48,644 bases of DNA from a virus. This document shows, piece after piece, positions 23,780-33,908 of the stretch (its first letter is position 1; each line of letters begins with the position of its first letter). The translations under genes were made by a program, and so were the position numbers. The notes below the pieces were generated by a model. It saw only the letters and a list, made by a program, of their open reading frames with translations, was not told the DNA's origin and searched no databases. The DNA lies in the IMG/VR virus record IMGVR_UViG_3300047324_000018, positions 1 through 48,644 of that record; one strand, written 5' to 3'.

Positions 23780-25882
23780 ATGCCGGGACTTGAGATAACA
23801 CCCCGCGATGAGCAGACCGTAGAGATTCTACGGTGTTTTCCGTGGGGCGGTGTCGACCTCACCTCGAACCCGACCGGGATCGACCCAAGCAAAGGCGCTG
23901 GCGCAAGCAACATTGTGCCGAACCGACGCTTCGGGATGTTTGCGCCGATGAAAGGCCGACAGTACCTTAGCGTGTACACGCCTGCGACCGGAGCGACAGG
24001 GCAGTCGCTCGCGCTTTTTCCGCTCGCGCAACAGGCCACACAAGCGACGACCGAACTCGTTACGTCATACACGACGGGCTCGCCGTTCAACTTAAACCTC
24101 GCGTATGCACCGTGCGCGACGGGCGGATTCACAACGCTTTCGTTGCCTGCGTACGCGGGCTACACGGGAAGTGCAAATCCGCCAACGGGAGCAGGCGGTG
24201 GATCGTGGGCTCTTGCGGGAGCTTACGCATACTTTTGCCCACCGCATGACGTCGCTGGATACGATTTCAAAATCGACGTTAACAACAACGTCACGTATTG
24301 GCAGATCGCTCCTTATTGTGTGTCTTCTTTAAGTGGGGGCGGAAGTCCAAATGTGCGCCTCAACGGCACGGGTGCGATCACCGCGACAAACGTCTATTAC
24401 ACGTTTACGTACGCGAATGCCGTGCAGGAATCGGGGGCGGGATTTTGCACGCAACCCGGATCGGTTGGACCTCAAGCATGGGGCGGGCTCAACCCGACAA
24501 ACAATCAAATCTTGATGGACATTGTGATCTCTCCCGACCCGCAAGTCACCGAGATCAACATTTATCGAATCGACGATGCGCTTGGGCAATTTTTATATGT
24601 CGGATCGGTCCCGAATACGTCGGGATATGGTGGCGCAGCAGCGGGGGCCGCACGTTTTACTGATAACACGCCGGATAACCAAGTCACGGGACAAACGCTT
24701 GTTGAGCGCCGCGATACACCCGCACCGTTTTACGACATCACCTACTACGAAGGTCGGATGTGGGGTTTCGGTCATGATGCGTACACACCGTATTGGGCGT
24801 ATACGGCTGGCGGGGGTGCGGGTTCCGGCAATGTTCTTGCACAAGCCGCCGGGTCGAGCGATTTGTGGTACTCGAACTATAACGAGCCGTGGGGATGGAA
24901 CTCGGTCACGCAAGTCGTGCAAGTCAACCCGAACGTCTACGGCGACATTGGCGTTGCGGTGCGTGGCGTTGGCGGCGTCATCGTCGCACTTAAAACGCGC
25001 AGTACGTGGCTCGTGTACGGCGACTCGCCCGATAACTTGCAAACGCCCGTCGAGCTTGGGTCGCAACTTGGGTGCATGGCAAAACAGTCGGTTATCTCCG
25101 CGCTCGGCGTTTTGCGGTGGGTTTCTAACCAAGGAGTTATGCAATTCGACGGGCAGAATCTTACGAACATCTCGGGCGACATTAAAGCGTTTCTCGATAC
25201 GCTCACGCAGACCGATTTGCAAGCAACCTGCGCTTCGTTTTACGACGGCATGTACGTGCTTTCGTTTCCGACGCAAGCGATTACCTGGATGTACGATACA
25301 CGTACGCAAGCGTGGTTCTCTTCCACGATCGTCGCGAGCCTCTACGCAACGCAACTCGAAGACCCATCACTCCGCGCAAGCGTTACAGGCGTATCGGGCA
25401 CGGGCATCGGTGCGCTCAACGCGGTGTATGGCGTGTCGAGCCAAAACTTCATCGCAGGGTCGCCAGCGATCGCCGCGCACTTTGCATCCGAAGGTTTAGA
25501 CAATCCCGTGCCCGGCGGATTTCAACAAACGCCGATCGTCTCGACGTGGACCTCGCGTGTGTGGAAACCGCCAATGCCATCGTTTTGGCAGTTTGAATCT
25601 GTGGCGATCGAGTGTGCGACGAATCTTGCACCGAGCACTATCATTACCGTCAACGTCATCACGAATCCGGGGTCACTTGGGCAAGCAACGTATCCAGCGA
25701 CCGTGCAGTACGGATCGCTCAAAAACCCCAATCAAGTGATCGAGCTTCCCGTCGACGCCCAAGGCCAAACCGTGCAGGTCGAAGTCATCGTTACGGGTAC
25801 GCTTGGGCAATTCTACGCGATCGAAGACGTGAAACTCTATGGACACATGATTCGGAAGATGGATCAAGGGGACAATCGCTAG
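23780..25882 (+). CDS. Tail tube B / stabilisation-like protein
   Basis: Product of 700 residues, almost entirely beta-strand with Gly/Thr/Asn-rich turns and repeated Trp/Tyr, as in the beta-propeller tail proteins of podoviruses (T7 gp12 or P22 gp10). It follows the adaptor candidate and would form the distal tail tube or plug to which spikes attach. Its stop overlaps the next GTG. Confidence 0.65.
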   Translation: MPGLEITPRDEQTVEILRCFPWGGVDLTSNPTGIDPSKGAGASNIVPNRRFGMFAPMKGRQYLSVYTPATGATGQSLALFPLAQQATQATTELVTSYTTGSPFNLNLAYAPCATGGFTTLSLPAYAGYTGSANPPTGAGGGSWALAGAYAYFCPPHDVAGYDFKIDVNNNVTYWQIAPYCVSSLSGGGSPNVRLNGTGAITATNVYYTFTYANAVQESGAGFCTQPGSVGPQAWGGLNPTNNQILMDIVISPDPQVTEINIYRIDDALGQFLYVGSVPNTSGYGGAAAGAARFTDNTPDNQVTGQTLVERRDTPAPFYDITYYEGRMWGFGHDAYTPYWAYTAGGGAGSGNVLAQAAGSSDLWYSNYNEPWGWNSVTQVVQVNPNVYGDIGVAVRGVGGVIVALKTRSTWLVYGDSPDNLQTPVELGSQLGCMAKQSVISALGVLRWVSNQGVMQFDGQNLTNISGDIKAFLDTLTQTDLQATCASFYDGMYVLSFPTQAITWMYDTRTQAWFSSTIVASLYATQLEDPSLRASVTGVSGTGIGALNAVYGVSSQNFIAGSPAIAAHFASEGLDNPVPGGFQQTPIVSTWTSRVWKPPMPSFWQFESVAIECATNLAPSTIITVNVITNPGSLGQATYPATVQYGSLKNPNQVIELPVDAQGQTVQVEVIVTGTLGQFYAIEDVKLYGHMIRKMDQGDNR

Positions 25883-26493
25883 TGCCGATTCCTCCGTCAA
25901 GTAAACGCTCGACCCCAATGCGCTACCCGATAACGCACACGATTGGAACGGGGAAGACGGTCGTGCCGCAGACGTACGTCGGTGCCGCTCCGAACACCGG
26001 AAACACGAACCTTACCCCGCCTGCAATTCGATGCGCGGGCGTTCAAGTTGCCATGCTTACGGTCACGATTCCGGCCTACGCCGCCAATAGTTACACGACG
26101 ATCCCGTTTACGGCGGGATTCTCTAACCTCCCGAGTTACCCGCAGAGTTACATTGCTCCGACCACGCTTGCCGGATTACAACCCACAGGGACTTCGGGCC
26201 TCGCAACACGCGGGCTTTCAAACTCTCTTTCGGATACGACAAGTATTCTTACGACGCTTCAAGTTGAACGTACGTCGATCGCAGCGGGAGTTTTTCTTAT
26301 GGACTTTTACGCGATCGGGTACGGTCTGACGAGTAACGGAAATGCGTATCGAGGTCCCGTTTTACCGAAGGGGCAGACGTGGAACGTCTTCCAAGCGCGC
26401 GGACACGTCACGTTTGGTGGAACCGCAGCGTACGCGGGCGGCGAATCGGTGACGCTCATTCTTACGGGCCAACTTTACGTGCAGTCGAACTAA
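25882..26493 (+). CDS. Hypothetical virion protein
   Basis: Product of 203 residues starting at GTG inside the preceding stop region. Beta-rich and Thr/Gly-rich, with the same general character as the genes at 18826 and 19405. The stop overlaps the next ATG (TAATGG). Confidence 0.6.
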   Translation: MPIPPSSKRSTPMRYPITHTIGTGKTVVPQTYVGAAPNTGNTNLTPPAIRCAGVQVAMLTVTIPAYAANSYTTIPFTAGFSNLPSYPQSYIAPTTLAGLQPTGTSGLATRGLSNSLSDTTSILTTLQVERTSIAAGVFLMDFYAIGYGLTSNGNAYRGPVLPKGQTWNVFQARGHVTFGGTAAYAGGESVTLILTGQLYVQSN

Positions 26494-26774
26494 TGGCGCG
26501 CACGAAAGTACTTTCCGTACCCGACGTTGCGAAGCAGTACTACCCCGATCCGGCGCAGATTCTCCAAGCGATCGTCGGAGACGCGGGCAAGTACGCAGGT
26601 GACGTCGGCGGTGCGTTCGGGTTTATGGGTGCGGAATACGGTAAGATGGGCGCAGACGGCGAGGAGCTAGATGGGGAGCGACTTCTCAATGAGTTTTGGG
26701 ACCCAAGTGACTATTTCCGAGCAGAAGACTTCTTTGATCCTCAGAGCATTGTCGATGAAGCCTTCGACTTTTGA
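26493..26774 (+). CDS. Hypothetical small protein carrying a 12-bp palindrome
   Basis: Product of 93 residues starting MARTKVLSVPDVAKQYY; the palindrome GAAAGTACTTTC encodes KVLS at residues 5-8. The rest is Asp/Glu/Phe-rich (DPSDYFRAEDFFDPQS). No family recognised. Confidence 0.65.
   Translation: MARTKVLSVPDVAKQYYPDPAQILQAIVGDAGKYAGDVGGAFGFMGAEYGKMGADGEELDGERLLNEFWDPSDYFRAEDFFDPQSIVDEAFDF
26504..26515. repeat. GAAAGTACTTTC palindrome, copy 6
   Basis: Exact copy 12 bases into the gene at 26493, KVLS frame. Confidence 0.92.
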
Positions 26775-27165
26775 TTTGGTAACTGTCGACCCCAAAGACC
26801 CGGTGCTCCTCGTGTGGTTCAAGGAATACGCAAAGCACCATGATCTTGGAGACGTTGAACCTGTCGGCGAACGGTGGTTCGGGCTTATGCGTGGCGGAAA
26901 GCTCCGTGCAGTCGCGGGCGAGCAACAACTTAAAAACAAAAACCTCAAAATCACGAACCTCCTCGCCGAGCCCTCACGCCTTGGGTTACGTGCGATGCAG
27001 ATTTTTCTGGAAATGTACGCGGAGCTTGCCAAGCACAAAACCTTCCCATTCATCGGTGCGGACGTCCTCGCGACATCGCACGCGATCAAGCGCCGTGGAC
27101 GAGCGGCGGGATTCCAGCCGTACAGCGAAGTATGGTACGTCGGTTCTCTCGACGCCATGAAATAA
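26755..27165 (+). CDS. GNAT-acetyltransferase-like virion-module protein
   Basis: Product of 136 residues from ATG 26755. A longer start at 26671 has a good GAGGAG site but would overlap the upstream gene by over 100 bases. The order FDLVTVDP, ERWFGLMRGGKLRAVAG, a central helix (SRLGLRAMQIFLEMYAEL) and a final strand YSEVWYVGSL resembles the GNAT fold. No clear acetyl-CoA loop is visible, so this is a fold-level guess. Podovirus tail modules sometimes contain similar proteins. Confidence 0.5.
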   Translation: MKPSTFDLVTVDPKDPVLLVWFKEYAKHHDLGDVEPVGERWFGLMRGGKLRAVAGEQQLKNKNLKITNLLAEPSRLGLRAMQIFLEMYAELAKHKTFPFIGADVLATSHAIKRRGRAAGFQPYSEVWYVGSLDAMK

Positions 27166-27179
27166 GGTAGACTACCCCT

Positions 27180-28139
27180 ATGGGTCAACTTCTCGGCGGT
27201 ATTGCAGATATTTTTGGCGCGGTGCAGCAGGGTAATGCTGCGTCCCAAGATACTGCCGGGCTCAACCAAGTCAATAACGAGATCGAGAACAACAACTCGC
27301 AACTCGATCCGTATATTTCAGGCGAACTCGCAAACGGTGCGTGGCTCGGTACGGGTGCGCTCTCGGGGTACGGATCGCTCTCCGGTGGCGTGACCGGAGG
27401 CAACACGGGTGGACCCGGTACGGTCGGCGCGTATTACGATTCCGCACAGTCGGCGATCGGAACCGGGCAACAAGGAACTGCAGCGGCGGGTAACTATTAC
27501 CAGGGCCTTATGCAAAACGGTCTGAGCCCTGCCGTGATCGCAAATGCGTACTCGAACTTCAACACCTCGGCCGCGCAGAACGATGCGAATATCAAAGCGA
27601 ACTATACCGGGCCGAATGCCGCCGGACTCATGGAAGACGCAAACTTTCAGAACATCCAAGGTCGCGCACAACTTGGTGGAAACCTCGCCGCACAAGACCA
27701 AGCCGTACGCACGCAAGGCGCTCAAGGTCTTCTCGGCTCGGCCGAACAGTACGCGGGCCTCGGGCTGCAAAGCTACGGCCTCGGGTCGAGCGCACTCGGG
27801 CAACTTGGATCGTATGGACAGTCGCTCACGACGCAAGGCATGCAAGGGATCGAGCAACAGAACCAACCGCTCGGGCAGATCGGTCAAGAGTACGCGAGCG
27901 CCGGATCGACCGCGAGCACAAACGCAACGAACGATTGGACGGGTGCCGCGTCCGGTATCGGTTCCGGGATCGCAAGCCTTGCAACGGGCGGTATGGCGTC
28001 GTTCCTCAACGGGAGCGGGGGTATGAACATTGGCCTTGGCGGCGGAAACAATCTCGGAAGATTTATGCCAACGCAGTCTCTAGGTGATGGCGGCGCAAGT
28101 CTTTACAACCCGTACGGTGCAACGGTCGGCGGCGATTAG
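27180..28139 (+). CDS. Internal virion / ejection protein 1
   Basis: Product of 319 residues with AAGGTAG upstream. Extremely Gly/Ala/Ser/Gln/Asn-rich with helical stretches; the C-terminal part has amphipathic Gly-rich segments (GIGSGIASLATGGMASFLNG) that could insert in membranes. It is the first of three likely ejection proteins (with 29476 and 30846), although the ATP-grasp gene is inserted between it and the others. Comparable to P22 gp7 / T7 gp14 in position. Confidence 0.6.
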   Translation: MGQLLGGIADIFGAVQQGNAASQDTAGLNQVNNEIENNNSQLDPYISGELANGAWLGTGALSGYGSLSGGVTGGNTGGPGTVGAYYDSAQSAIGTGQQGTAAAGNYYQGLMQNGLSPAVIANAYSNFNTSAAQNDANIKANYTGPNAAGLMEDANFQNIQGRAQLGGNLAAQDQAVRTQGAQGLLGSAEQYAGLGLQSYGLGSSALGQLGSYGQSLTTQGMQGIEQQNQPLGQIGQEYASAGSTASTNATNDWTGAASGIGSGIASLATGGMASFLNGSGGMNIGLGGGNNLGRFMPTQSLGDGGASLYNPYGATVGGD

Positions 28140-29452
28140 TGAAGTTTGCGGTCTACTCGGCCGAAGGCGCGGGCTTGTCGTGGGCCAAGCGTCTTCTCGA
28201 CGAGGGGCACGACGTACTTATGTACGTCGATTACATCGACCCGAAGCTCGCAAGCCCGCAGCGTCACGTCGGCGACGGTATCGTCCCCAAGGCGAAAAAC
28301 AAGATCGAATGGCAACTGTGGGGACGCGGTGGCATCTATCTCTTTGACTCGTCGCATTGGGGTGAGTTTGCGGAGAGCCTACGTAAGCGTGGCGAGCGTG
28401 TTATTGGTTCGGGGGCTTTCTGCGATCGACTTGAAGAAGACCGAGAGTGGGGATTTGACATCGCGCGATCCGTTGGTATGAAGCTCCCGAAGTACGAGAA
28501 CTTCGCGACGATTCCCGACGCCATCACGAAACTCGCGAAACTCAAAGGCAAGCACTACCTTAAAACGGATCAGTATATCAAGGCGAACGCGACAACTTCA
28601 GGTGAGCCCGAGAAGCTCGTCGACCACTTGAGCAACTACATCACGCCGCACGTTGGTACGCGCATCTCCGGGATTCTACAGGAGCAACTCGATGGTTTTG
28701 CACTCTCGACTGCCCGTTGGTTCAATGGGAATACGTTCGTCGGCCCCTACGAGGGGACAGTCGAGCACAAGAAGCTCTTGGATAAGGATAGAGGCCCCGC
28801 GACCGGATGCTCGTTTAACATCCTGTGGTTCTATGGTGACGATGCACCGCCGATCGCTCGCGCACTTAACTTCGAGAAGTTGGCGGAAGTTTGGCGCAAG
28901 AACAACGCCCCCCCGGGAATCTACGACATAAATGCTCTCCTATGCGATAACGACGGAGAAGCATATTTTCTCGAATGGACGCCCCGAATGGGATACGACG
29001 CCCAACCGACAGATCAAAAAGGAATCCGCGATCTCGGCGGCTTTCTTACTGCGCTCGTGGATGGTCGGGGGGTCGATTCATTTTTCGATCGCGGGCGGAT
29101 GTACGGTTCCGTCCGCGTCACGGCTACACCCTATCCGGCCGAGCGCATAGAGATTGACCACAAAGATTCCGCCTACGGGCTCCCCGTCCGAGACATCGAC
29201 GGGCTGTGGAGTAAGCGGTTTTTGGCGTATGGAATTGCGTTCGACGAACAGCGCGGGTATTGGCTTGCCGACCCCCAGGGCCTCGTTGGTTTGGTTTCGG
29301 GGGCGGGTAACGACGTCGATCTATTCGAGGGGATTTACGAGTATCTCGACACTCATAAAATCGTCCACGATCAAATGTATCGTTCGGATGCCCAGGAGCG
29401 GTGCAAGGAAGACCTGAAGAAAATCGTCTCTCTGGGTTATACTACCCGATAA
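28139..29452 (+). CDS. ATP-grasp enzyme, PurD (GARS)-like
   Basis: Product of 437 residues starting at a GTG that overlaps the previous TAG. Order of motifs follows glycinamide ribonucleotide synthetase (PurD): an N-terminal Rossmann-like segment (FAVYSAEGAGLSWAKRLLDE), KYENF before the ATP-grasp region, HYLKTDQYIKAN, an LQEQLDGFALS strand, then EHKKLLDKDRGPATG, which parallels 'DHKR...GDxGPNTGGMG' of PurD, and FLEWTPRMGYD in place of 'EFNVRFGDPE'. ATP-grasp enzymes join a carboxylate to an amine using ATP. Whether it makes a purine precursor, modifies DNA or ligates a peptide cannot be told. Its position between virion genes is odd. Confidence 0.75.
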   Translation: MKFAVYSAEGAGLSWAKRLLDEGHDVLMYVDYIDPKLASPQRHVGDGIVPKAKNKIEWQLWGRGGIYLFDSSHWGEFAESLRKRGERVIGSGAFCDRLEEDREWGFDIARSVGMKLPKYENFATIPDAITKLAKLKGKHYLKTDQYIKANATTSGEPEKLVDHLSNYITPHVGTRISGILQEQLDGFALSTARWFNGNTFVGPYEGTVEHKKLLDKDRGPATGCSFNILWFYGDDAPPIARALNFEKLAEVWRKNNAPPGIYDINALLCDNDGEAYFLEWTPRMGYDAQPTDQKGIRDLGGFLTALVDGRGVDSFFDRGRMYGSVRVTATPYPAERIEIDHKDSAYGLPVRDIDGLWSKRFLAYGIAFDEQRGYWLADPQGLVGLVSGAGNDVDLFEGIYEYLDTHKIVHDQMYRSDAQERCKEDLKKIVSLGYTTR

Positions 29453-29453
29453 C

Positions 29454-29465
29454 GAAAGTACTTTC
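29454..29465. repeat. GAAAGTACTTTC palindrome, copy 7
   Basis: Exact copy in the 23-base gap between the ATP-grasp gene and ejection protein 2, directly followed by AGGAGG (the latter's ribosome-binding site). Confidence 0.93.
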
Positions 29466-29475
29466 AGGAGGCCCC

Positions 29476-30846
29476 ATGCCGCTCCCCGGAATCTCTCTTG
29501 GTCCCGACATCGGCGGCGGCATTGGCGCGGGCTTAGAGAACGTCGAACCGGAGATGCTCCAACAGGAGCTTCAGAAGCAGCAGGTCCAGGCCGGGAAGAT
29601 GCAACTCGCGGCCGAGCAGAACGCGATGCAGCAGCAGCAGTTGCAGCAAATGGACGCGCAAGCGGCGTACATCGCAAAGGTCGGCCGAGCGATGAATAAC
29701 GGCGACACGAACCCGATGCTTGCCGCGCAGTTGAATGCATGGGCGCAAAAACGTGGGCTGCCTTCGCCTGTTGAGGCGCAACCGGACGGGTCGTTCAAGA
29801 TCAACTTCGACGCCGTTCCGGGATCGGGCGGGATGAACGATCTTAGTCCGGCCGACAAAGCGGCGTTTCTTGCGGCTCCCGAGGAAGTCCGACGCATTCA
29901 GTGGCCGGGCATGAGCGACTCTGCGTACAAAGCTCCGCAATATATCGAAGACCCCAAGCAGCGTGATGAAATCAGCGGCGTGTACGCGAAGCTCATGGAA
30001 GGACTTGGTTCCGGGAAAACGACACCGGACGAAGTTGCAACGTGGTTGATGACGACGCCGGGCGCACAATCGGTCATTTCGGTGCCGGAAGCCGTTAAGC
30101 AGTTGCAAGACCCAGCGTTCCAAGCAGAAACGCTCGGGCCGCTTGCGCGCGCTCAGATTCAACGTTACGCGAACATCGGTCTTTCGGATAAGGCAAAGGC
30201 TGCGTACGAGAATATGATGACGCATTATTTGCCGTCGCTTACGATCGCGCGTATCACCCACATGCAAACCCAAGATAAGGTCGCCGAAGGAAAACTCACC
30301 GTCGACCAACAGAACGCGCAAACGCGATTCGATGCTTTAGGCGTTCAGCAGCAACACGTTAAGGCGCAAATTGACGCGCTCGAAGCAACGGCGAACAAAG
30401 CCGCGCAGTACGTGAAGCAACACAACGGGCCGATGGGCGCTCTTACGGTAAATGCACTCAACGCGCAGGCGAAAACTGCACAGGGGACACTTAACAACGT
30501 CAAGAGTGAACTCGATGTTCTCATGCAGATTCCTCGTCCGACCGAAGAACAAGTCGGGCTTATTCAGACGTTGCTTTCTGAGCAGAGTGATCTCACGACG
30601 CAACTTCAAGGCATTCAAGCAAACCAAGGTGCGCTCGCTGAGGCCGTGGCGCAACAATATTCTGATAAGCTCGGAAAAGGTTCCGGCAAGACGTTCAAGC
30701 TCCCGAACGACACGACGCGCACCGTTCATTTCAAAGGGCAAGAAGTTCCCGGTATGCCCGGAGCGACATTTACCGGGGAAAAGCGCGGTAACGTATGGGT
30801 CTTCACGGATAAGGACGGCAACCTGCAAGGTTGGTCTGATCAATAA
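29476..30846 (+). CDS. Internal virion / ejection protein 2
   Basis: Product of 456 residues from ATG 29476, 6 bases after AGGAGG. Long Gln/Ala/Leu-rich helices (residues 25-75; about 250-400) and a small beta-rich C-terminus with FTDKDGNLQGWSDQ. Position and composition match podovirus internal core or ejection proteins. Its TAA overlaps the next ATG. Confidence 0.65.
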   Translation: MPLPGISLGPDIGGGIGAGLENVEPEMLQQELQKQQVQAGKMQLAAEQNAMQQQQLQQMDAQAAYIAKVGRAMNNGDTNPMLAAQLNAWAQKRGLPSPVEAQPDGSFKINFDAVPGSGGMNDLSPADKAAFLAAPEEVRRIQWPGMSDSAYKAPQYIEDPKQRDEISGVYAKLMEGLGSGKTTPDEVATWLMTTPGAQSVISVPEAVKQLQDPAFQAETLGPLARAQIQRYANIGLSDKAKAAYENMMTHYLPSLTIARITHMQTQDKVAEGKLTVDQQNAQTRFDALGVQQQHVKAQIDALEATANKAAQYVKQHNGPMGALTVNALNAQAKTAQGTLNNVKSELDVLMQIPRPTEEQVGLIQTLLSEQSDLTTQLQGIQANQGALAEAVAQQYSDKLGKGSGKTFKLPNDTTRTVHFKGQEVPGMPGATFTGEKRGNVWVFTDKDGNLQGWSDQ

Positions 30847-33800
30847 TGCCTGTCGTTCCGCTCCCGACACTCGATCCAAGCCCGGACCCGAACACGCAGC
30901 AGCCGAAACCAAACGGTAACGGTGGCGTGCCTAGTGGTGGCCGTGTCGTTGCGCTTCCGCCGACGACGAGTGACGGCACACCCATTGGGCGCTACACGTT
31001 CGAGTCACTCAAAGGTTTACTCAAGCAAGCCGATCCGTCGCTCGATCCCAAAGCGTACGACGATCTTTCTTTTGTTGCCCTCGCCGAAAGCATGGGCGAC
31101 CCAAATCAAGTAAGCCCGCACGGTGCCGAAGGTCTGTGGCAGATTCTCCCGAGCGCGCACGGTAAGGGAAATTGGAAAGACCCGCTTACGGCCGCGAAGT
31201 ATGCGATTCAACTCTATAAACAGAATGGCCTCAAAGATTGGGAAGAGTCGCGACTCAAAGGTGCGGGCGGCGGGTGGGGGCAGTTCGTTGACGGCAACGG
31301 CCAAGGTCACGTCGTGCCGTTACCGGATGCGACGACGAAGCCGATGCCGCTTCCTTCGGGCGGTATGGCAGCGTTGCTCAAACGTGGGCCTGCGACGACA
31401 CAGGCTGGATTCGGGTTGCCCGATCTCAAGCCCGTACAAGAAAAATACAACGCAGCATTACAGGGTATCGGAGAAGCGAACGCCGGAACACTCGACTTCG
31501 CACACGATGTTTTAAGCGATCTCAAAGACCGCTACGCAGGGCCTCTTGGATACGTTGGTAACGCAGCAGAAGGCTTTGCGAACGTCATCGGCACGTCAAG
31601 TCGTTTTGGCGTCGGGTTTCTTGAAGCGTACAATCGTCTCGACCCGAAAGGCGACAACCCGCTTGCAGCCGGGCCTGCTATCCGAGAAGCACTTTCCGCA
31701 GCCTACCACCCCGAAGACAACGATCGCATTGTCGACTCGCTCGAACAGCAGTACGCGAATTATTTTCATTACAACATCAGCGGCATGGATCATTCGGCGT
31801 GGGGTAAGGTTGCAAAGATGGGTCTTGATATTTTTGTCGAGACTGCACTCGATCCGATAACCTACGTGCCTATTGCCGATGCCGTGTCGATTCCCATGCG
31901 GGTTGCACGTATCGCTGCCCAAAACCACGTTTCACTCGAAGCAGCGAAATTAGCGATGGGCGCGCTCAGTCACTTGCCGGGTGCTTTACCGGTGCTTAAG
32001 ACGTTGAAAAACGCTGGAACGACGTCGAGCAACTTTATGCGTGCGACCGGAAACGGCATCGGGCAGATTTTCAATGCGTTCTTCAAAGACAAGCGCCTTG
32101 AACTCGACCAATGGTTTGGCGAGGCCGGAAAGCGCATGTACATCGCAACCGAGTCCGCAGCGCACTACGCAAAAGACGAACTTGGTAAGCAGCACAAAGA
32201 CCTCATTGAAGCGGGCTACCAAACAATCAAAAAGCTCGGTGCGACGGGCGAACTTGCACAAACCGATCTCGCGCAAATGTTCCGGTACGGTGACAATGCT
32301 GCCCGACGTATGGCGCTTAAAGCCGGGTATATTCCCACAGTTGCAAACAAAAAGTTTACGCAGCCGCTTGGGTATATCAAATACGACGTAAACCACGTTC
32401 CGCAGTACGACTTCGCCAAGAACATTACGGGACAGTCGAAGGCAGCGCGTAGTTACGTTGCCGATCCTGCCGCATTTGCGACGAATCTTTCGGGACCTGA
32501 GCGGATCGCCGCAGCCAAGCGCCTCAACATCACGCCCGTCGAGCTTGCACAACGTCGACTAGAGCTTTCACGCGAAGCCGTTGCTCGCGAGCAAACGATA
32601 CAAAAGATGGGAGGTATTCTTCGTAACAACCCTACGCTTATCCACGGCGTTCCGGCCACGGCATCGTCGGTTGAAGATTTTTTGCGGAAAACCGTTGCCG
32701 ATGCACCCGGCCCAATCGAAGGCGCGATGCGTGCAGCCGCGACGTTCATCGACAAGAACCCGGTCGGAAAGACGACGCGCGCGAACGTCGAGAAGTACGT
32801 AACGAAACCGTACAGCGCGGTTGCGAAGGCCGTGCAGAAGCTTTACACCTCGGGGATCAAACTCAACTTCGCTCCGCACGGCGTGTGGAACGTCGGCGTG
32901 ATCGCAGCCGTCCGTGGCGGTGTGATGACTGCCGCTCGCGGTTTCGGGTATGGTTTCGCTCTTTTAGCAAAGCCCGCGCTCGAAGCGCCGTTCGTTGCCG
33001 CGAGCAAACTTGGGAGCGGTGTTGCGGGAAAGATCGACTACGGTCATTTGCAAAAGCTCATCGACCGCAACCACGCAAACGGCGGCGTTGGGCAGTCGTA
33101 CGGGACCGATACGCTCATTCACTTGCCGGACCTTATCAAGCAGATTCCTGGTCTTGGGAAAGCTCTGTCGATTGCAGGCGGTGGATACAAGAACTATCTC
33201 AAGGTGATGCAGCACGGACTCGAATCGTTCGAGGCGGGCTATCGTGCGTCGTACCTTGAGCACCTCGATCACGTCATGGGTCCATCGAAGACGGTCGAAG
33301 ATGAAATGAAAAAAGGATACGAAGTCCTCAACGCGATGGGCGACTATCGGAACAAGACGTATGCGGTGAAGTTCTTTTCAGCCTTGGGCGGACTTTTTAC
33401 GAACTTTCGTGTCTCGATCGCTCCGCAAGCCGTATTCAACGCCATAAAGCACCAAGGTGTTCTTTCACACACCGCAGGTATGCAGACAATCCCGGTCGTG
33501 CCGCTTCTTCAACGTATTCAGCACGAAATGAACAAAGAAGGTGTTGCTCCTCCGGGATACGATCTTGTACAAGGTGGACCCATTAGTGATACGGCAGGCG
33601 TGTTTACACCGCAGTATTACGAAAACCAAAACACGATTGGTCCTATCCCGGCGAATACGATTCTTGGGATCAACGAAGTTATGGGAAAAAACCCGCGTCC
33701 TCCAAGCATCACGAATGCGATCAAAGCACCGTTCAACGCAGCGGGCGTTCCTGGCATGGACCCGTATGACGATCAAGCGCCGGACATCCCGATGTGGTTA

Positions 33801-33908
33801 AAGACAATGCTCTACATTCAAGGCGGGTATCTTAAAGCGCAGCCGGGCAAAGCCGCGTATCGGTTTGAGCGGCGCTACCAACGCGAGAGTATGGAAGTCC
33901 CGCCCTAG
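30846..33908 (+). CDS. Internal virion protein with lytic transglycosylase domain (ejection protein 3)
   Basis: Product of 1020 residues, the largest gene. After a Pro-rich N-terminus, residues 70-135 contain a lytic transglycosylase core: the catalytic Glu is likely E81 in ALAESMGDPN, followed by SPHGAEGLWQILPS. The rest is mostly long helices with hydrophobic patches (for example VAAVRGGVMTAARGFGYGFA). T7 gp16 has the same design: it opens the peptidoglycan during infection and forms the DNA channel with the other ejection proteins. Its TAG stop overlaps the TAG of the convergent minus-strand peptide gene. Confidence 0.83.
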   Translation: MPVVPLPTLDPSPDPNTQQPKPNGNGGVPSGGRVVALPPTTSDGTPIGRYTFESLKGLLKQADPSLDPKAYDDLSFVALAESMGDPNQVSPHGAEGLWQILPSAHGKGNWKDPLTAAKYAIQLYKQNGLKDWEESRLKGAGGGWGQFVDGNGQGHVVPLPDATTKPMPLPSGGMAALLKRGPATTQAGFGLPDLKPVQEKYNAALQGIGEANAGTLDFAHDVLSDLKDRYAGPLGYVGNAAEGFANVIGTSSRFGVGFLEAYNRLDPKGDNPLAAGPAIREALSAAYHPEDNDRIVDSLEQQYANYFHYNISGMDHSAWGKVAKMGLDIFVETALDPITYVPIADAVSIPMRVARIAAQNHVSLEAAKLAMGALSHLPGALPVLKTLKNAGTTSSNFMRATGNGIGQIFNAFFKDKRLELDQWFGEAGKRMYIATESAAHYAKDELGKQHKDLIEAGYQTIKKLGATGELAQTDLAQMFRYGDNAARRMALKAGYIPTVANKKFTQPLGYIKYDVNHVPQYDFAKNITGQSKAARSYVADPAAFATNLSGPERIAAAKRLNITPVELAQRRLELSREAVAREQTIQKMGGILRNNPTLIHGVPATASSVEDFLRKTVADAPGPIEGAMRAAATFIDKNPVGKTTRANVEKYVTKPYSAVAKAVQKLYTSGIKLNFAPHGVWNVGVIAAVRGGVMTAARGFGYGFALLAKPALEAPFVAASKLGSGVAGKIDYGHLQKLIDRNHANGGVGQSYGTDTLIHLPDLIKQIPGLGKALSIAGGGYKNYLKVMQHGLESFEAGYRASYLEHLDHVMGPSKTVEDEMKKGYEVLNAMGDYRNKTYAVKFFSALGGLFTNFRVSIAPQAVFNAIKHQGVLSHTAGMQTIPVVPLLQRIQHEMNKEGVAPPGYDLVQGGPISDTAGVFTPQYYENQNTIGPIPANTILGINEVMGKNPRPPSITNAIKAPFNAAGVPGMDPYDDQAPDIPMWLKTMLYIQGGYLKAQPGKAAYRFERRYQRESMEVPP

